Shown piece by piece: positions 31,340 through 44,500 of a DNA stretch of 64,000 bases. The stretch's first letter is position 1. The number at the start of each line of letters is the position of its first letter. Origin of the DNA: Branchiostoma belcheri (lineage: Eukaryota > Chordata > Leptocardii > Amphioxiformes > Branchiostomatidae); contig NW_017803912.1 in the NCBI RefSeq assembly GCF_001625305.1, positions 1-64,000 on the forward strand, given 5' to 3'. Both the position numbers and the translations under genes were made by a program. Below the pieces are notes generated by a model. That model did no database searches. It saw only the letters and a list, made by a program, of their open reading frames with translations, and had not been told where the DNA came from.

Positions 31340-32700
31340 TGGAACTTTCCTGTACTTGTAACTGAACAAATCAACAAATTAACCTGTGGTCATTAATGAT
31401 GACATGAATGAACAAAATATTGACATACTTCTTGAAGGTTTCTCATACAGAAAACATATGCTCGCTTAACTTTTTTTTAACATGTGCCAGTACACTGCTC
31501 TACATTGTAAAAAAATTGTAAATGGTACAATGTAGATATACTTGGTGACAATTTGCCCCCAACTACATGCACTGCTCTTTTTGTTGAATGTTCCACTGTA
31601 TTGCTAGGGTTTTGATATAGAGGCTACGAGTGTGTGTAGGTAAGATATTGATAAAGTTTGTATGACCTAAGACTTTCTATTGGGCTTGTGCAAAGATATT
31701 GGTAAATACAAGAACCTATAATAAACTGATGTGTGAAATGTATATGGGTATACGGTATCATGGGTATACGGTTATACATTAAAGGCATCTAATGCGATTT
31801 CGGGGCAGCAAAACTGGAAATATTCTGAATAAGGCAATCTTTATGATCTTGACAATACTGCTTCACATTGAGTCAGCATTTCATACTTTTTGCTTTTAAA
31901 ACTGCAGAAACAAGACCCAAGATGAGTCTTCCAGTAACCGTTTTCTGTCAGAATTTTTGGAATTTTCGATCCATGAGGGTCAATATACATGTACATTGGA
32001 ACAGTGTGGTTTCAACTTAGGATGTACATTTGTACATAAATGACAAGAATACTGGCTCTGAAAAAACGGATTTCCAAGCCCTAAAAACTGCATTTAAATG
32101 CCTTTAAATACAATGTACTTTGGAGCTTATAATGTTAAAGGAACTGTGTTTTTGGATGACACTAACAATGGGTTGTGACGTACAAAATGTATGATGGAAC
32201 ATACAAAAGTGCAGACTGGATTTTTTTCTGCTTTATGAAGTTTCCTAAGGTTTTGAGGGAAGGAACAGACAAAGGTTTATGTAAGGGATCTGTTCAAAGC
32301 TGTTTTAATACCGGTGAAAAGGTATTCATATTTGTAAGGTGGAAAATTGTAAATAACGCTATGATGTTGCAAATAGCTTGATGGCATAATTTGTAATAAG
32401 AAATACAAGCTTGTCATCGCTAGAATTTTTGTTTTATGTCACCACTGCCATTCTTTGCATCTCTTTGTCATGAAAACTTGTTTACAATGGCGATAGCATT
32501 TTTAAATGATAATGCCATATACATGTACATGTAGTTGGATACATGTTAATGTATAGCTGTGGGTACAAGGGAGTAGTCTGTGTTAAAAATAAACTTAAAC
32601 ATACAAATACAATTTGGCTGTTTTGTATAATATTGAATGCATAGATCTGAAATCTGTGACAGTGAAGTTGGAAAGGTTTGTTGATGGCTAAATTCCTCAT
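31340..32700. other. Downstream of TEX261, no gene seen
   Basis: AT-rich sequence, possibly part of a long TEX261 3' UTR; an AATAAA-type hexamer (AAATAAAC) lies near 32587. No element recognised. Confidence 0.35.
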
Positions 32701-32710
32701 CTTATCCTTA

Positions 32711-32985
32711 GTGCTGATTGGCTATCCCACCAATTTTTATAGCATCTGATTGGCTTTTTCCATTGCAATCCCCATTGTCAAGTGCTGATTGGCTATCCTG
32801 ACAATAGCAGCTGATTGGTCGTTTCCATTTAATCTCTGCCAAGTGTTGATTGAATGTATCAGCAATAGCATCTGATTGGCCATTTCCACGGCAGCCCTCT
32901 TTGCCAAGTGCTGATTGGCTATCCCAGCAATACCGGTAGCATCAGATTGGCTGTTTCCATGGCAATCATCTTTGTCAAGTGTTTT
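32711..32985 (+). repeat. Four-unit tandem array of paired inverted CCAAT boxes
   Basis: ATTGG cores at 32717, 32749, 32788, 32814, 32875, 32914 and 32946, plus a decayed one at 32849. Unit length is 61-71 bp. Each unit carries GTGCTGATTGGCTATCC and CATCTGATTGGCnnTTTCC forms. Confidence 0.85.
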
Positions 32986-33513
32986 AGCATGTTATTTGGC
33001 CATCATTGGACATCTATTAATTTCATACTGATTGTTTTGCAACCAATACACTGATGAACTGTTGTCTTTGTAGTACTTGGTTCCCTTGTCTACCTTGTAG
33101 ATATTTTTAAATGTCGTCAATTGGAGTAGTCTACTTCTCGGGGTCTTGCTGACACTGTAGTTTACAAATAAACTACTAGATGGCGCTAGAAAGACACTGA
33201 AGAAAGTCTGCCACATGTCCTCGCTCTGTACAAGGACCTGACCAAGGATTTTGGACCCCTTGTGGCCGTCATTGGTACTGCAGCAAACCTCTGGCTTTGA
33301 TATCTGTACATGCTATGGGCATGATTTTTAAGGTGGCGACGTTGGGAGTTAAGAACTCTAGAAAGCGTCAATGGATTATCGTGATTTGGTAATTGACATA
33401 ATCAACTGCCAATTATGCAGTTCAGGAGCTAATTTGCATATTCCATGAGAATTTCCACATTGGTTATCAAGTCCTGAATAAAGAGACTCTTTACGCAACC
33501 GAGTGGTTTATTA

Positions 33514-34382
33514 CCTTCGCCAAGAAGGTTATGTTATTCAGTAGCGTTTGTTTGTTTGTGGTTTAGCAAGATAACTCGAGAGGCAGTGGATGGATTGGAA
33601 TGAAACTTGGTAGGTGGGTAGGTCTTCATGAGACCTAGACATGATTAGATTTTGGGCCCCCTGGCGGCTTTCCTAGGTACTGCAGCTGAACTTCCGGTTT
33701 TGATATCTCATGGTCTGGACATGCTAGGGTCACGAATTTTGGTTGGTAGATAGCTCTTGAGATAGGGAAGAAGTGACATGAGTTTGGGTCCCCTAGCGCC
33801 TTATTCTGGAACTGCAGGAGCATTTGATGAAAAAAAATTGAAGGATGATAACTCAAGAACCGGTTGACGTATTGTCGTCATTTTTGGTATGTAGGTAGTT
33901 GAAGTGATGCTTGACAAAATCAGATGGCAATTATGCAAATCATGAGCTAATTTGCATGATTAATGAGGAGATTATATAAATCTGCTTTCTTCGATAATAG
34001 AACTATGAAACACTTGAGACATCTACTTGAGAACGAGAAAAACATCTGAGGATATAGCTTATGTAAATGAGGACCTAATTTGCATAATTGATGGAAATTT
34101 TTATAATTCCATACTTTTAACTGCTGCATCCCGAATTTCATACTTTTGGAAGTTAAGTGAAGGTGAACATCAATAAACATAATTTATTCAAATCATGACC
34201 TAATTTGTATAATTTATGAGGAAGTGCTATAATAGCCTTTCTGTTATGATAAGGCTGTCATTGGCTGGAGAATATGATCAACTGATATAATCCATGCAAA
34301 TGAGGCTCTTATTTACAAAATCAATGATTAAAATTATTTGTATAATTCGTCACCCGCAAGGGTTAACAACATTTGGCGAAGG
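33514..34382. mobile_element. CCTTCGCCAA-ended inverted-repeat element, copy 2
   Basis: Begins CCTTCGCCAAGAAGGTTATG and ends TTTGGCGAAGG. The interior matches 8221-9045 in reverse orientation (TAGGTACTGCAGCTGAACTTCC, repeated TTTGCATAATT). Non-coding. Confidence 0.8.
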
Positions 34383-34481
34383 TATGAGATCGTGGAACTC
34401 TTATTTCACCATACGTTTCGGTGACCGTTTGTCTCTTTATTTAGTGACTTACTACTAGCAACCTGATGACCTAATTACTAC

Positions 34482-34680
34482 AGTGCCGATTCATAAATTC
34501 CGCAAAAAGCCAGCATGTCGTATACGTCGCTATGTACTGCCGCAAATTCAAAATACCAGCTTTATTTTCCTGTGGTTTAGAAGCATTTTTATTTTTTGCC
34601 AGAATTTTTTTTATTCGCCCGCGCGCACTAGTTTGGGGATCTTCAGAGGATGTCATCCATAAAATTAAGGAGGTGAGGCC
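34482..34680. mobile_element. GGCC-ended MITE, subfamily B, one end (copy 1)
   Basis: GCCGATTCATAAATTCCGCA, ACTAGTTTGGGGATCTTCAG, GGATGTCATCCATAAAATTA, ending GGCC then TAA. Left part missing. Confidence 0.8.
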
Positions 34681-35466
34681 TAAACTCGGACCCGGGGGCC
34701 ATCATCTCACCCGTTTCCAAGGGCACACCAAAACACCGGAACAATAAACAAACTAACAACAGAAAGTCAACATCCATGGATCTCTTTTATTTTCCCTTTG
34801 GCACACTAGTCCTTCCGTCCTGAGACCAGGAAGAGACACCTCATTCCCTGTGTCCAATCCGTTTCTTCTGGATCTGTTTACATGTGCGGTTGGCATGGAG
34901 ACAACACGGCTAGGCCGGTCTCCTTATTACTGATCACTAAAGCATCACTGTTTGCACTAACTCTGTATCCAATTGTGACTACTACTGTTTCAAATACAAT
35001 TAACTCCAATATCTTTTTGTAGCTTTGCACATTTCGTACACATATACTAGATCTATCCATATCAATCAGTAGTTCAAACTTATAAACCTGCTTTACTGAC
35101 AACTCTCCAGTATCACTGACGAAAGGTAGTGGATGCTACTTTAAACGTCTGACCGTTTCCGAAATCATATCCAGTTGCTTGAGTGACTGTTTTTTTTTGG
35201 CGTATCTTATTACCTGGATGTATAACATTCACTGACGTATACTAGATCTATCTTTATTTTCTCTTTGTCTGTAAGTTATGTATAAGATTACACGACGTAA
35301 CTGTTACAGCTAATGTTGGTTTCCAGATTCAACACATTGGAATCAGTAGTATTTCTTTACCAGTAGTTTTGTAACATTGTAGGTATATTGTTGACTGGTT
35401 CTGTCAGTTTATTTTAGCTGAAGAAGAATGACGGATATCACTCGTAACGTCCAGAAGTAGATAATC

Positions 35467-35746
35467 TAGCCTGGTATCCAGTCTGATCGTGGTCGGGGCC
35501 GTAAGAGCTCTGTCCCGCCCGCCTCACATAGGTTTCCCGGTGAGTATTTCACGAGCGATTGATTAGCCCTCCTCGAACATCGTGTTGGGGGAAACCAAAT
35601 CCCCAAGCATACTGTCTCTTATTAGCGTAACTCTCCTGCCGGGACGGCCTGTTGTACTGGGCGGGGGAAGCTATTAGAGCCCCCGAAGGCACAACCTGCC
35701 CGAACACCCCAACACCCGCAATCACGTAAGACTGGATACCAGGCTA
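35467..35746. mobile_element. TAGCCTGGTATCCAGTC-ended MITE
   Basis: Perfect 18-bp terminal inverted repeats TAGCCTGGTATCCAGTCT / AGACTGGATACCAGGCTA around a GC-rich 240-bp interior. Confidence 0.9.
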
Positions 35747-35935
35747 AGATAATCCCCGTTACCAGGAGTAGTCTGAGTTTGAATTGTATTTGAATATTGT
35801 CGTTACGCCGTTGATATACGCCACTCTCCTACATACAATTAATTCTTACTGAGACTTGCTCGAGTAGTACATACAATACTTGATCAGCACTCAATATGGC
35901 TCAGGCACACTCAGTTCTTAAACACCATCTTCTCT

Positions 35936-36304
35936 TGTAATTATATGGATGGCATCCTCGCGTGCATGAATTTCGGCCGTTTCCAAAAAAAAAACGTTTT
36001 TTCGCCATACTGTAAATTGTACAAAACAGTTGCAAAATGAGCAAATATATACCGTTAGTTGCAAAAAAAAGTTGGAAATTATATCGATGTCATAGAATGC
36101 CAAAATCAAAGGAACATGTGCAAAAGATGAATTTAAAGAGTAGATTATCCACCATACTATACTCTGTGTCATTTGTTCAACCTTCATGACCACGTAGATT
36201 TCATAATGAAAACAACTTTTTTGCCAAACTTTTTTGATTCGCACGCTCGCATCAGTTTTGGGGTTCCCAGGGGATGTCATCCATATAATCAAATCAACAT
36301 GGCC
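35936..36304. mobile_element. GGCC-ended MITE, subfamily A (copy 3)
   Basis: Right end intact (ATCAAATCAACATGGCC, then TTA); left end begins inside the TIR at ATTATATGGATGGCATCC. Confidence 0.85.
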
Positions 36305-36619
36305 TTATCAGGAGAACAATTTCGTAGCCTTATTGTAATTAAATCTAAACAACACATTGCTGTCGTCACCACACCTTACCATGCACAATCAATAAATATA
36401 TCCAGAAACAATCCTCATTAATATCATATTCTGTAGTAATTATATTCTGTATAAATAATTGATCGTGTACCCATAACAAAATGCCCACTTTCGACACATA
36501 CATATTCATTTTTGTTACCGTGTCTCCAATATTGAAAATGAAGATGATAATCGAAAAAAATATTCAAACTTTAGGTCTTTAATCATGCCTCTTTCCCAGA
36601 ATTGTTTTCACATGTAACA

Positions 36620-36682
36620 GCCTCCAGTTTAATTCCGGACTTCCAGTTTAATTCCGGACTTTCAGTTTAATTCCGGACTAAT
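36620..36682. repeat. Three tandem 21-bp units
   Basis: CCAGTTTAATTCCGGACTT repeated three times, the third followed by AATTCC. Confidence 0.85.
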
Positions 36683-36778
36683 TCCATATCTCAGCAACCT
36701 CAAATCTAGACTGGCTAATATTGTTAACTTTAAGTAATATAGATTATGTAATAAGAAATACGTATACTGTACGCAACA

Positions 36779-36920
36779 GCCATCGAGGACCCCTTGGGGA
36801 TTAACCCAATTCTGCAGAATTCTGGCTCCAGTTCCAAGAATTCTGGCTTCAGTCCCAAAATATTTTTATTCTGAAGAATTTTGCAGAATTGAGTTAATCC
36901 CCAAGAGGTCCTCGATGGCT
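36779..36920. mobile_element. AGCCATCGAGGACC-ended hairpin MITE
   Basis: Arms of about 40 bp: AGCCATCGAGGACCCCTTGG / CCAAGAGGTCCTCGATGGCT, then GGGATTAACcCAATTCTGC on each side. Confidence 0.88.
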
Positions 36921-37392
36921 GCTACATATTTCTTTTATCATTTTTACCTATATAGTTTACGACATTAGCTCATCTAGATGTAAGGTTGCTAAGATATGGA
37001 AATTACTAGTAGTCCCTAATTAAAGTGGAGGCATATTATCCTAGCGCCGATATCTGCACACATTTAGTCTTATGTTTTTATACTTTTCACAGCGACGCAG
37101 CGCGTTTTCGTCTCGTAAACGGTCGTCGCCATTTGAAACAGTCGATACCATATAGCTGAATGGCCGGTCCCATATCCAAGTGTATCGTATCATCTAAAAC
37201 GCATAGAATGTCCTTACTCCTTAGTATGCAAATTAGATCCTTATTTGCATAACTGTCATCTAATTATATTAAGCGTCACCTAGGTAAGCCAATCGTTTTT
37301 CCTACTGAAGGTTACAAAAACGATTTGACCTAAAAGTGTGAAGCTGCGTTGCAGTACCCTAGGTATTCGCAACATGGCAACGACCGTTTATA

Positions 37393-37754
37393 GGCCATGT
37401 TGATTTGATTATATGGATGACATCCACGCGAGCAAGAATTTTCGGCCGTTTAAAAAAGTCTTAAACGAAATCGTACAAAACAGTTTCAAAATGAGTAAAT
37501 ATATACCGTAAGTTGATTAAAAAAACATTGGAAAACGATACCAATGCCGTCGAATGCCCAAATCAAACGAAAAATACGAAAGGGTAAAGAAATGAATTTG
37601 AAGACGGATTATTCGCCAAACCATACTCTGTGTCAAATCACGCAGATTTCATAATAAAAGCAACTTTTTTTGGCCAAACTTTTTTTATTCGCACGCTCGC
37701 ATCAGTTTTAGGGTTCCCAGAAGATGTCATCCATATAATCAAATCAACATGGCC
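37393..37754. mobile_element. GGCC-ended MITE, subfamily A (copy 4), beside the stanniocalcin stop
   Basis: Complete TIRs; starts 34 bp downstream of the stanniocalcin stop codon (37790-37788). On the minus strand it supplies AATAAA at 37689-37684. Confidence 0.9.
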
Positions 37755-37787
37755 TTACGAGACGAAAAGCAGCAACTGCGATGATGT

Positions 37788-37944
37788 TCACTTCCCGAGT
37801 CCCCTGATGAGGCTGAGGAAGCGGGAGTCGTGCGAGGAGAAGAGGGTCGGGTTCCCGCCCAGGATGTCTCTCAGGATCCGGTGGACGATGAAGCGCACCG
37901 TGCGGCCGCACTGCATGGCGGTCTGAACCAGCTGCTGCACCGTC
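37788..37944 (-). CDS. STC: Stanniocalcin exon 4 (last)
   Basis: Acceptor TGATAG; reads TVQQLVQTAMQCG..RFIVHRILRDILGGNP..LFSSHDSR and ends LIRGLGK then TGA. The position of the vertebrate intermolecular cysteine has no Cys. Confidence 0.92.
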
Positions 37945-38488
37945 CTATCACAAAGTACAAGTCATGTGTCAGTCAAACAGATATATAAACTAAACAAGGT
38001 CATCCACCAGGAGGTCCATATTTGACCTTGACCTTTGTCTTCCTAAGACTTACCAACATACCAAATATCATAATCCATAAAGGCGTTATGAAGTTATGCT
38101 GACTAGAAACACAAACACACAGACAGACGAACAGACAGACACGCCAAAAACAATACCTCCATTTTTCATGGAGGTAATTATCATCTGTTTAGAGTTAAAA
38201 CTTTAGAACCAACACACAAGGTTCTCTCACCTAGAGCTTTAACCCTTCACTGAACCGCGACGGGGGCCGACATTGTCTATCAGATACCTTTGACCCAGTG
38301 TTGACGTCACACTTCAAAGAAACCACGTGACAAGCCTGAATGGGTCAGTCTACTGGTCGAAAGCTCTAGGTGAGAGAACCTTTATGTGTTGGTTCTAAAG
38401 TTTTAACTCTGTAAAAATGCAGAGATGAACTTTCTAAACAAAATTAACATTTTTTATCAATCATTGGTTTCTGCTTTACACGTCCATG

Positions 38489-38586
<98 letters not shown>

Positions 38587-41500
38587 TATATGCTACCTCC
38601 CCCTTTGCATTAAAAGTACAAAAACCATAATGAGAATTTGCCAAATCAGACGCAATCATACGTACTTTTGATTCATAAGGTCAGTGGACGCCAGTGATGC
38701 CTCTAGCGGCTCGGCGTTGTACCGCACCATCTGACAGATGCCGTAGTTGGAGAAACATTCCTCCTCGATGGTGAGCACCAGGCTGCCGAGCCGATCACAG
38801 TCCTCCAGGTCCGGCCCCACGATCTGCTGCAGCGTCCCGGCAATACAGCTGAACGACCCGGCAATCCACTCCTGGCCCTACAAAAAAAAATGTTTTAAGG
38901 GAAGGGAAACATATTGTTTTTGCTCAGTTTCTTTCTCGTCTTCTTCTTCTTCTCCAAACAGTGACCTCTGACCTGACCAATGACATGATTTGTTGACGTT
39001 TGTCACCATGGTGACTGGTGTTGGGTTACATAATGTTGCAATTTCATGGTATGCTCTGCTCCTGTCACCATATACTAGTAGTACATGTATGTGAATGTGT
39101 TTGAGTAAGAATTAACAGAGCATACCATGTCCGAAGGTAAACATTATGCATTTGTTTTGCATATGTTACTTCCATCTCTAGTTTATTTCAAACTGAAACA
39201 ACACTGGTCATTAACAACAACCTCCAGTCATTTTTATAGAACAAGATTACACCGACATCTTCTTTTCACCATCAGGACGTCTAAAATGGCATGTAGCTAG
39301 AACCTTACAATTTCTGTAAACCAATGATTAGCCAGGAGTGTTATTGTAATGTTACAACTCAGGCTATTGTTGACGTTTAACTTAGCACATTATAGAAAAA
39401 ATATTTATGGAAAGAATGACATAACAATTGACTATCACATTTTTAAGATGCCAAAGTTCTTTACCTGAGTCATCAACCGAAGAAATAGGTGTAAAGTGCC
39501 TTACCCAAGGACACAACAGTGGGGTTTGAACCCAGATCCTTCAGATTCTGAGTCAACAACCCTAACAACAAACCAATTTGCCGCGCGAGAGGTAAAAAAA
39601 GTTCACCTTGACTTGTGGATCATTTAGTTTCAGATTGCTTTTATCTAAAATTACAGTTAATTTTTCACGCGTCAGTTTGGCTGCCATCGTAATTACCCTT
39701 TTAACTGCCATTATGTAACAATTTTGTGCCGTAAAAATCTTCACATTGAATTGTGGATCCATTCGTTTTAGATTCAATTTATCTAAAATTTTCAGAAAAT
39801 GGAGGATTGTTAACTTTATGGCGTCAGTTTGATTGCAATCGTAATTACGCTTTCGATGGTCATTATGTAACAATTTTGTGTCGAAAAAATCCGTGTGTGA
39901 TTGTAATTTACTTTCAGTTTCAACATATTTGTGCAATTATCGCACATTTCTGACTTTTATGGACATTTATGGCGCTAAAACAGCCCACACGAAGCACACT
40001 CAAATTGTGGTGCCACCACGAACTACCAGAATGTAAACAAACATGGCTGACAGCTGAGTTTTTAGATTTTAAACACATTCGCAAGGCACCATATTCTGGC
40101 ATCTCAACTTGCTGAATGACACTAATTTGCAATGAAGTACATCTGATTCAACTTACTTTGAAAGAAACTACCAGAAAATGTAGTCTCCACCAAACTCTTT
40201 TGCAGGCTGAATAAATAGTAAACTGGACCCTCTATGGCCGGCCAACTCCCCTGGCCAGCTACATTCTTTCTAGGCCGAATTCTACTATTTATTCAGCCGA
40301 CAAAGAAGTCAGGTATAGACTTAGAAAAATGACTTTCTTTTGCCTAAACATGTAAGCTGAAGTCACCTTCTACTTATTATTGCCCATGCCTTCTAAAACT
40401 GTCCCCCTTCAAGGTGGTGAACCACCTTGATTGACATTGGGTGATGAGGTCATGGGCCTTTACAACAGTTAAGCCTCGGTCACAACCCGCCGTGCGTGTT
40501 TTTTGTCCGTACGTACACGTTTTTTGGGAAGCTACGTCTGCTACGTTTTTTTCTGAAAACGTGGGGAAGGAGTGGGGTCTACGCACGTCACTCGCACGTC
40601 ACTCGCACGGTTGCGCAAGGTGTAAGAGTGTGGTCTGCACGCCACGTCTGGCCGTGAGCGGTTGCGTGCATCGTTCGTTGCGCAAGTGGTAAGTGAGTTG
40701 TACGTGCTTACAACGTACGATCTCTGTGTGATTGCAACTTTACCGTAAGGAGGCCGTACTCACACGTGCTTCTTCCGTACGGTACGTACGGGGCACGCGC
40801 GTCGCTCGTACTCGGACGTAAGGGTGGTGAATCCGCAGACCGCACGTGGTAGAAAAAAGGTTTACATGCACTTAAAGTTCTACGGCGTGTCTGCGTGCTC
40901 CCAAATCCGTAGGATTCCGTACGGAGGTGGTACTCACCACGCACGGATGCCCTACGTTTGCCCACGTTTTTACACGTTGACAACACACAGAAGCACGTAC
41001 GGCGGGTTGTGACAAAGGCTTAAGCCACAAAAAAGGCGACATGGGTAGGTAATACTTCATCTTGAAACACTACCAAATACAGACACTTGTGACGACATTA
41101 AAGAATGACAACACTGCACATTTCTAAAACGCTAACAACTTGTGTAAAAGAACGAAGGTCAGTATAGATGCCTGCAAGGTCGATACAAAGTCATCGCCTT
41201 CTTGTATGAGCACACATGACAGTCATAAAATACATCTTCCGACAATTAGACATATAGCAACGGGCCTGGAATGTCTACAATAAGAGGAAATGGCACTGGG
41301 TGAATGGTTTCATGCACTTGGTTTTCTGGTTGACTAGCGTCACAGGTTGTACCTGGAGACTTCGCTAATGCCTAATGGAGACTTCACGCCCCGGTAGATG
41401 ACATTAAGGGACAGGAACCATTAACCAGAGGCGTCACTGACATCTATCGTTTGATCATCAGTCAGAAATCGGACATGTATGTGTCCCTCTATCACATGTG

Positions 41501-44500
41501 CAGAAACTTTGCTGTATCCTAATCTTGATTGGAACTGTATTCGCGACAGAAAACTGTCTTTAAACCCAAAGTAAAGACGGCGTTTCTTTCTCCTTTAAAC
41601 AACTTAACGACCCCTAAACGTGCACGTAAAGAGTCCTTTAAAGTACGTAACGTAGTCGCCTTTCTGCGACATTTAGATACGTAAAGGCACCGTTAAGATT
41701 TATTGTTCAATATCCATTTACAGAGAATGTAAGTGCATGTAAAACGTTTTCTGCGTGCAGTCTGCGGATTCACCACCCGTGCGTGCGAGTACGAGCGACG
41801 CGCGGGCCCCGTACGTACCGTACGGAAGACGCACGTGTGAGTACGGCCTCCTTGCGGTAAAGTTGCAATCGCACAGAGATCGTACGTTGTAAGCACGTAC
41901 AACTCACTTACCACCTGCGCAACGTACGATGCACGCAACCGCTCACGGCCAGACGTGGCGTGCAGACCACAACCGTGTGAGTGACGTGCGTCGACGCCAC
42001 TCCTTCCCCACGTTTTTAGAAAAAACGTAGCAGACGTAGCCTCACAAAAACGTACGGACAAATAGCACGTACGGCGGGTTGTGACCAGGGCTTAACGTTA
42101 AGCCAGCTCTGGTTGGTGATAAACGTTGGGACAAATCGAAGGTTACAGACGACAGTTAGAGACACGCGGAGAGGGTGGGGCACGTGACAGCACGCGTGTT
42201 ACAAAGGGCAGATACGGATGGTTTCCCGCCATAAGTGCTAGCAGACGGGTCATACCAAGAGAGAAAGAATTGTGGTAGACAGAAATGTTTAATGTACATC
42301 ATGTCAATACGCCATTCACGTTATATTTTTGTAGTTTTAATTTCCAGGAATAGACTAGTATGTTTGTAAAGATCACATTGTCATACTAATTACCATACAT
42401 TGTCAATGTGTTTTATACTCGTTGTATGTTTTTGAGTACACACGTAGAAGGCTAGGTGTTATATAAGCAAATTTTGCGTTTTGCCTAATACTCAATAAAT
42501 ATATGGGAATAAAATAAAAATAAATCAGCCGACTTTGATCAAGCCTCCCGAACGCATCATGAATTTTTTGTACATTTTTCGGCTAGCGCAGCCGAACTGT
42601 AGCCTAAATCGCCGAACGACCCACTCCTAACCATGGTTGGCGGACGTCCGTCTAGCGTTCGGGAGGCCAAATTCGTGAATGTGTAACAGACAGCTTAACA
42701 CAAGTTCGAACGACCATGAACTCTTTCTTTAATTCAGCACTCGTGAAAATGAGACACCTTCTAACTCTGTTCTGGTGACCTTTATCTGGGACCTTCCACA
42801 TGTCTTCCCTTGACAAAAGAAACACGTTGGTTGATTCAGGGCGGCGTCGCCTCTATTTTTGGCTGACAGACCTGTGCGGTTGGTGTTAATGTTGGCAACA
42901 GCCAAAGTTTGAAAGGAGGTCAGTTTTCGCAACAACTCATTTTCAGGGGAGGTCTTTGACACCATTTCTTACTTAGGCCATGTTGATTTGATTATATGGA
43001 TGGCATCCTCTGGAAACCCAAAACTGATGTGAGCGTTTGAATAAAAAAAGAAGTTTTGAAAAAAAAGTTGCTTTCGTTATGAAATCTACGTGGTCATGAA
43101 GGTTGAACAAATGACACAGAGTATAGTATGGTGGATAATCTACTCTTCAAATTCATTTTTCGTTTGCTTTTGGCATTCTACGACATTGGTATCGTTTTCC
43201 AATGTTTATTTTTTTCAACTTACCTTACGATCATTTTGTAACTTTTGTACGATTTACAGTATGGTTGGAAACATTTTTTTTTTGTTTGGAAAAGGCCGAA
43301 AACTCGCGTGCGCCTGGATGTCATCCACATAAGCAACAAGTACTTTTTTTTGCTAAACTTTTTTTATTCGCACGCTCGCATCAGTTTTGAGGTTCCAAGA
43401 GGATGTCATCCATATAATCAAATCAACATGGCCTTATCATATTGCGATTGAGATAGAGAAACGAATGCAGCTGTTTTCATGGATAGGGGAATAGCTGTTC
43501 GGTCAAGTTGTGCGCACAAATACAAGAAATCCTACCATTTCACACCCCGACTATATTGAGAAGCCTTCTATAATTTAAATATGTTTTATGCTGATAAGCC
43601 ACAAACGAAAACACTTTGTCCAAAATATATAAATCCTTTTGGCTAAGGTAGCAAAACAAGGACTGTGGTCCGATAACTTAGGCCACAGTAAGAAAATTAT
43701 GTGGAAAACATCCTCCGCATCTAATGCGAGAGGGCGGAAAAAAAGCAAGGCGGACCAAAAAAACAAGATTCCTATATTTTCAAATTTTGACATCGTCAAG
43801 CTTGTTAAACAAGAAACGATACCTATATTGTGCTAACTCTACTGCCAACTATCACAATATCCATTTGTCACTGAAACAACTTTGAAAAAAGGAAAATTTT
43901 TATGGTTTTGATTCAGTAGGAACATATGAAAGGAATGAAACATATCACTGCATCAAAGTAAAAATCAAAACAATAAATCAGAGCCCTGTCTTGTGTCCTC
44001 TCTTCATGTTTATCTGCCATACACGATCACAGCAAGGCAAGACATGCCATTTTGCCCATTTTTGGCATGTTCACCACTGTGGAAGGAAAATAAAATTTCT
44101 TTTTTTTTAAACCAGGCCAAAATCAACGCGCGAGCTGATGTCATCCAGAAAAATTAGTTGCTGTGGCCTTACTTAGTAGAAAGCCGAAACCATAATTAGT
44201 AGGTGACAAACCTGGCACTCCCCTGACATCTGGCACTGTTTATCACCTTCTAAAAGAAAACGTCGGCCAGAATCTTCTGAGACAAAATACGAGCAGTTGT
44301 AACAGAGGCAGATGCCGTGAATCGGATTCAGTGGAAGTCAATGACCTTATCTTGTTGCAATTATGATACAAAAAGACGGTTGAATGCATGAAGCAGGCTC
44401 AAATATGTAATCTGAATATTTGACAGGTTTTGAAAAGGAAACATTCTATTTTTTTACAAATTTTTACCAAAAAATTGAATTTCGAAAGCTCATAACTTCT

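Larger units (their letters stand above)
38425..39160. repeat. Dispersed segments shared with 44500-45075
   Basis: 38425-38650 (GTTTCTG, CGTCCATGAA, AAACCATAATGAGAATTTGCCA) matches 44500-44770 in the same orientation. 38945-39160 (TCCAAACAGTGACCTCTGACC, CACCATGGTGACTGG) matches 44870-45065 in reverse. Confidence 0.65.

Noticed and set aside
38425..38671. Open frames of alternating Tyr-Ile
   Set aside because: Translation of the TA microsatellite.
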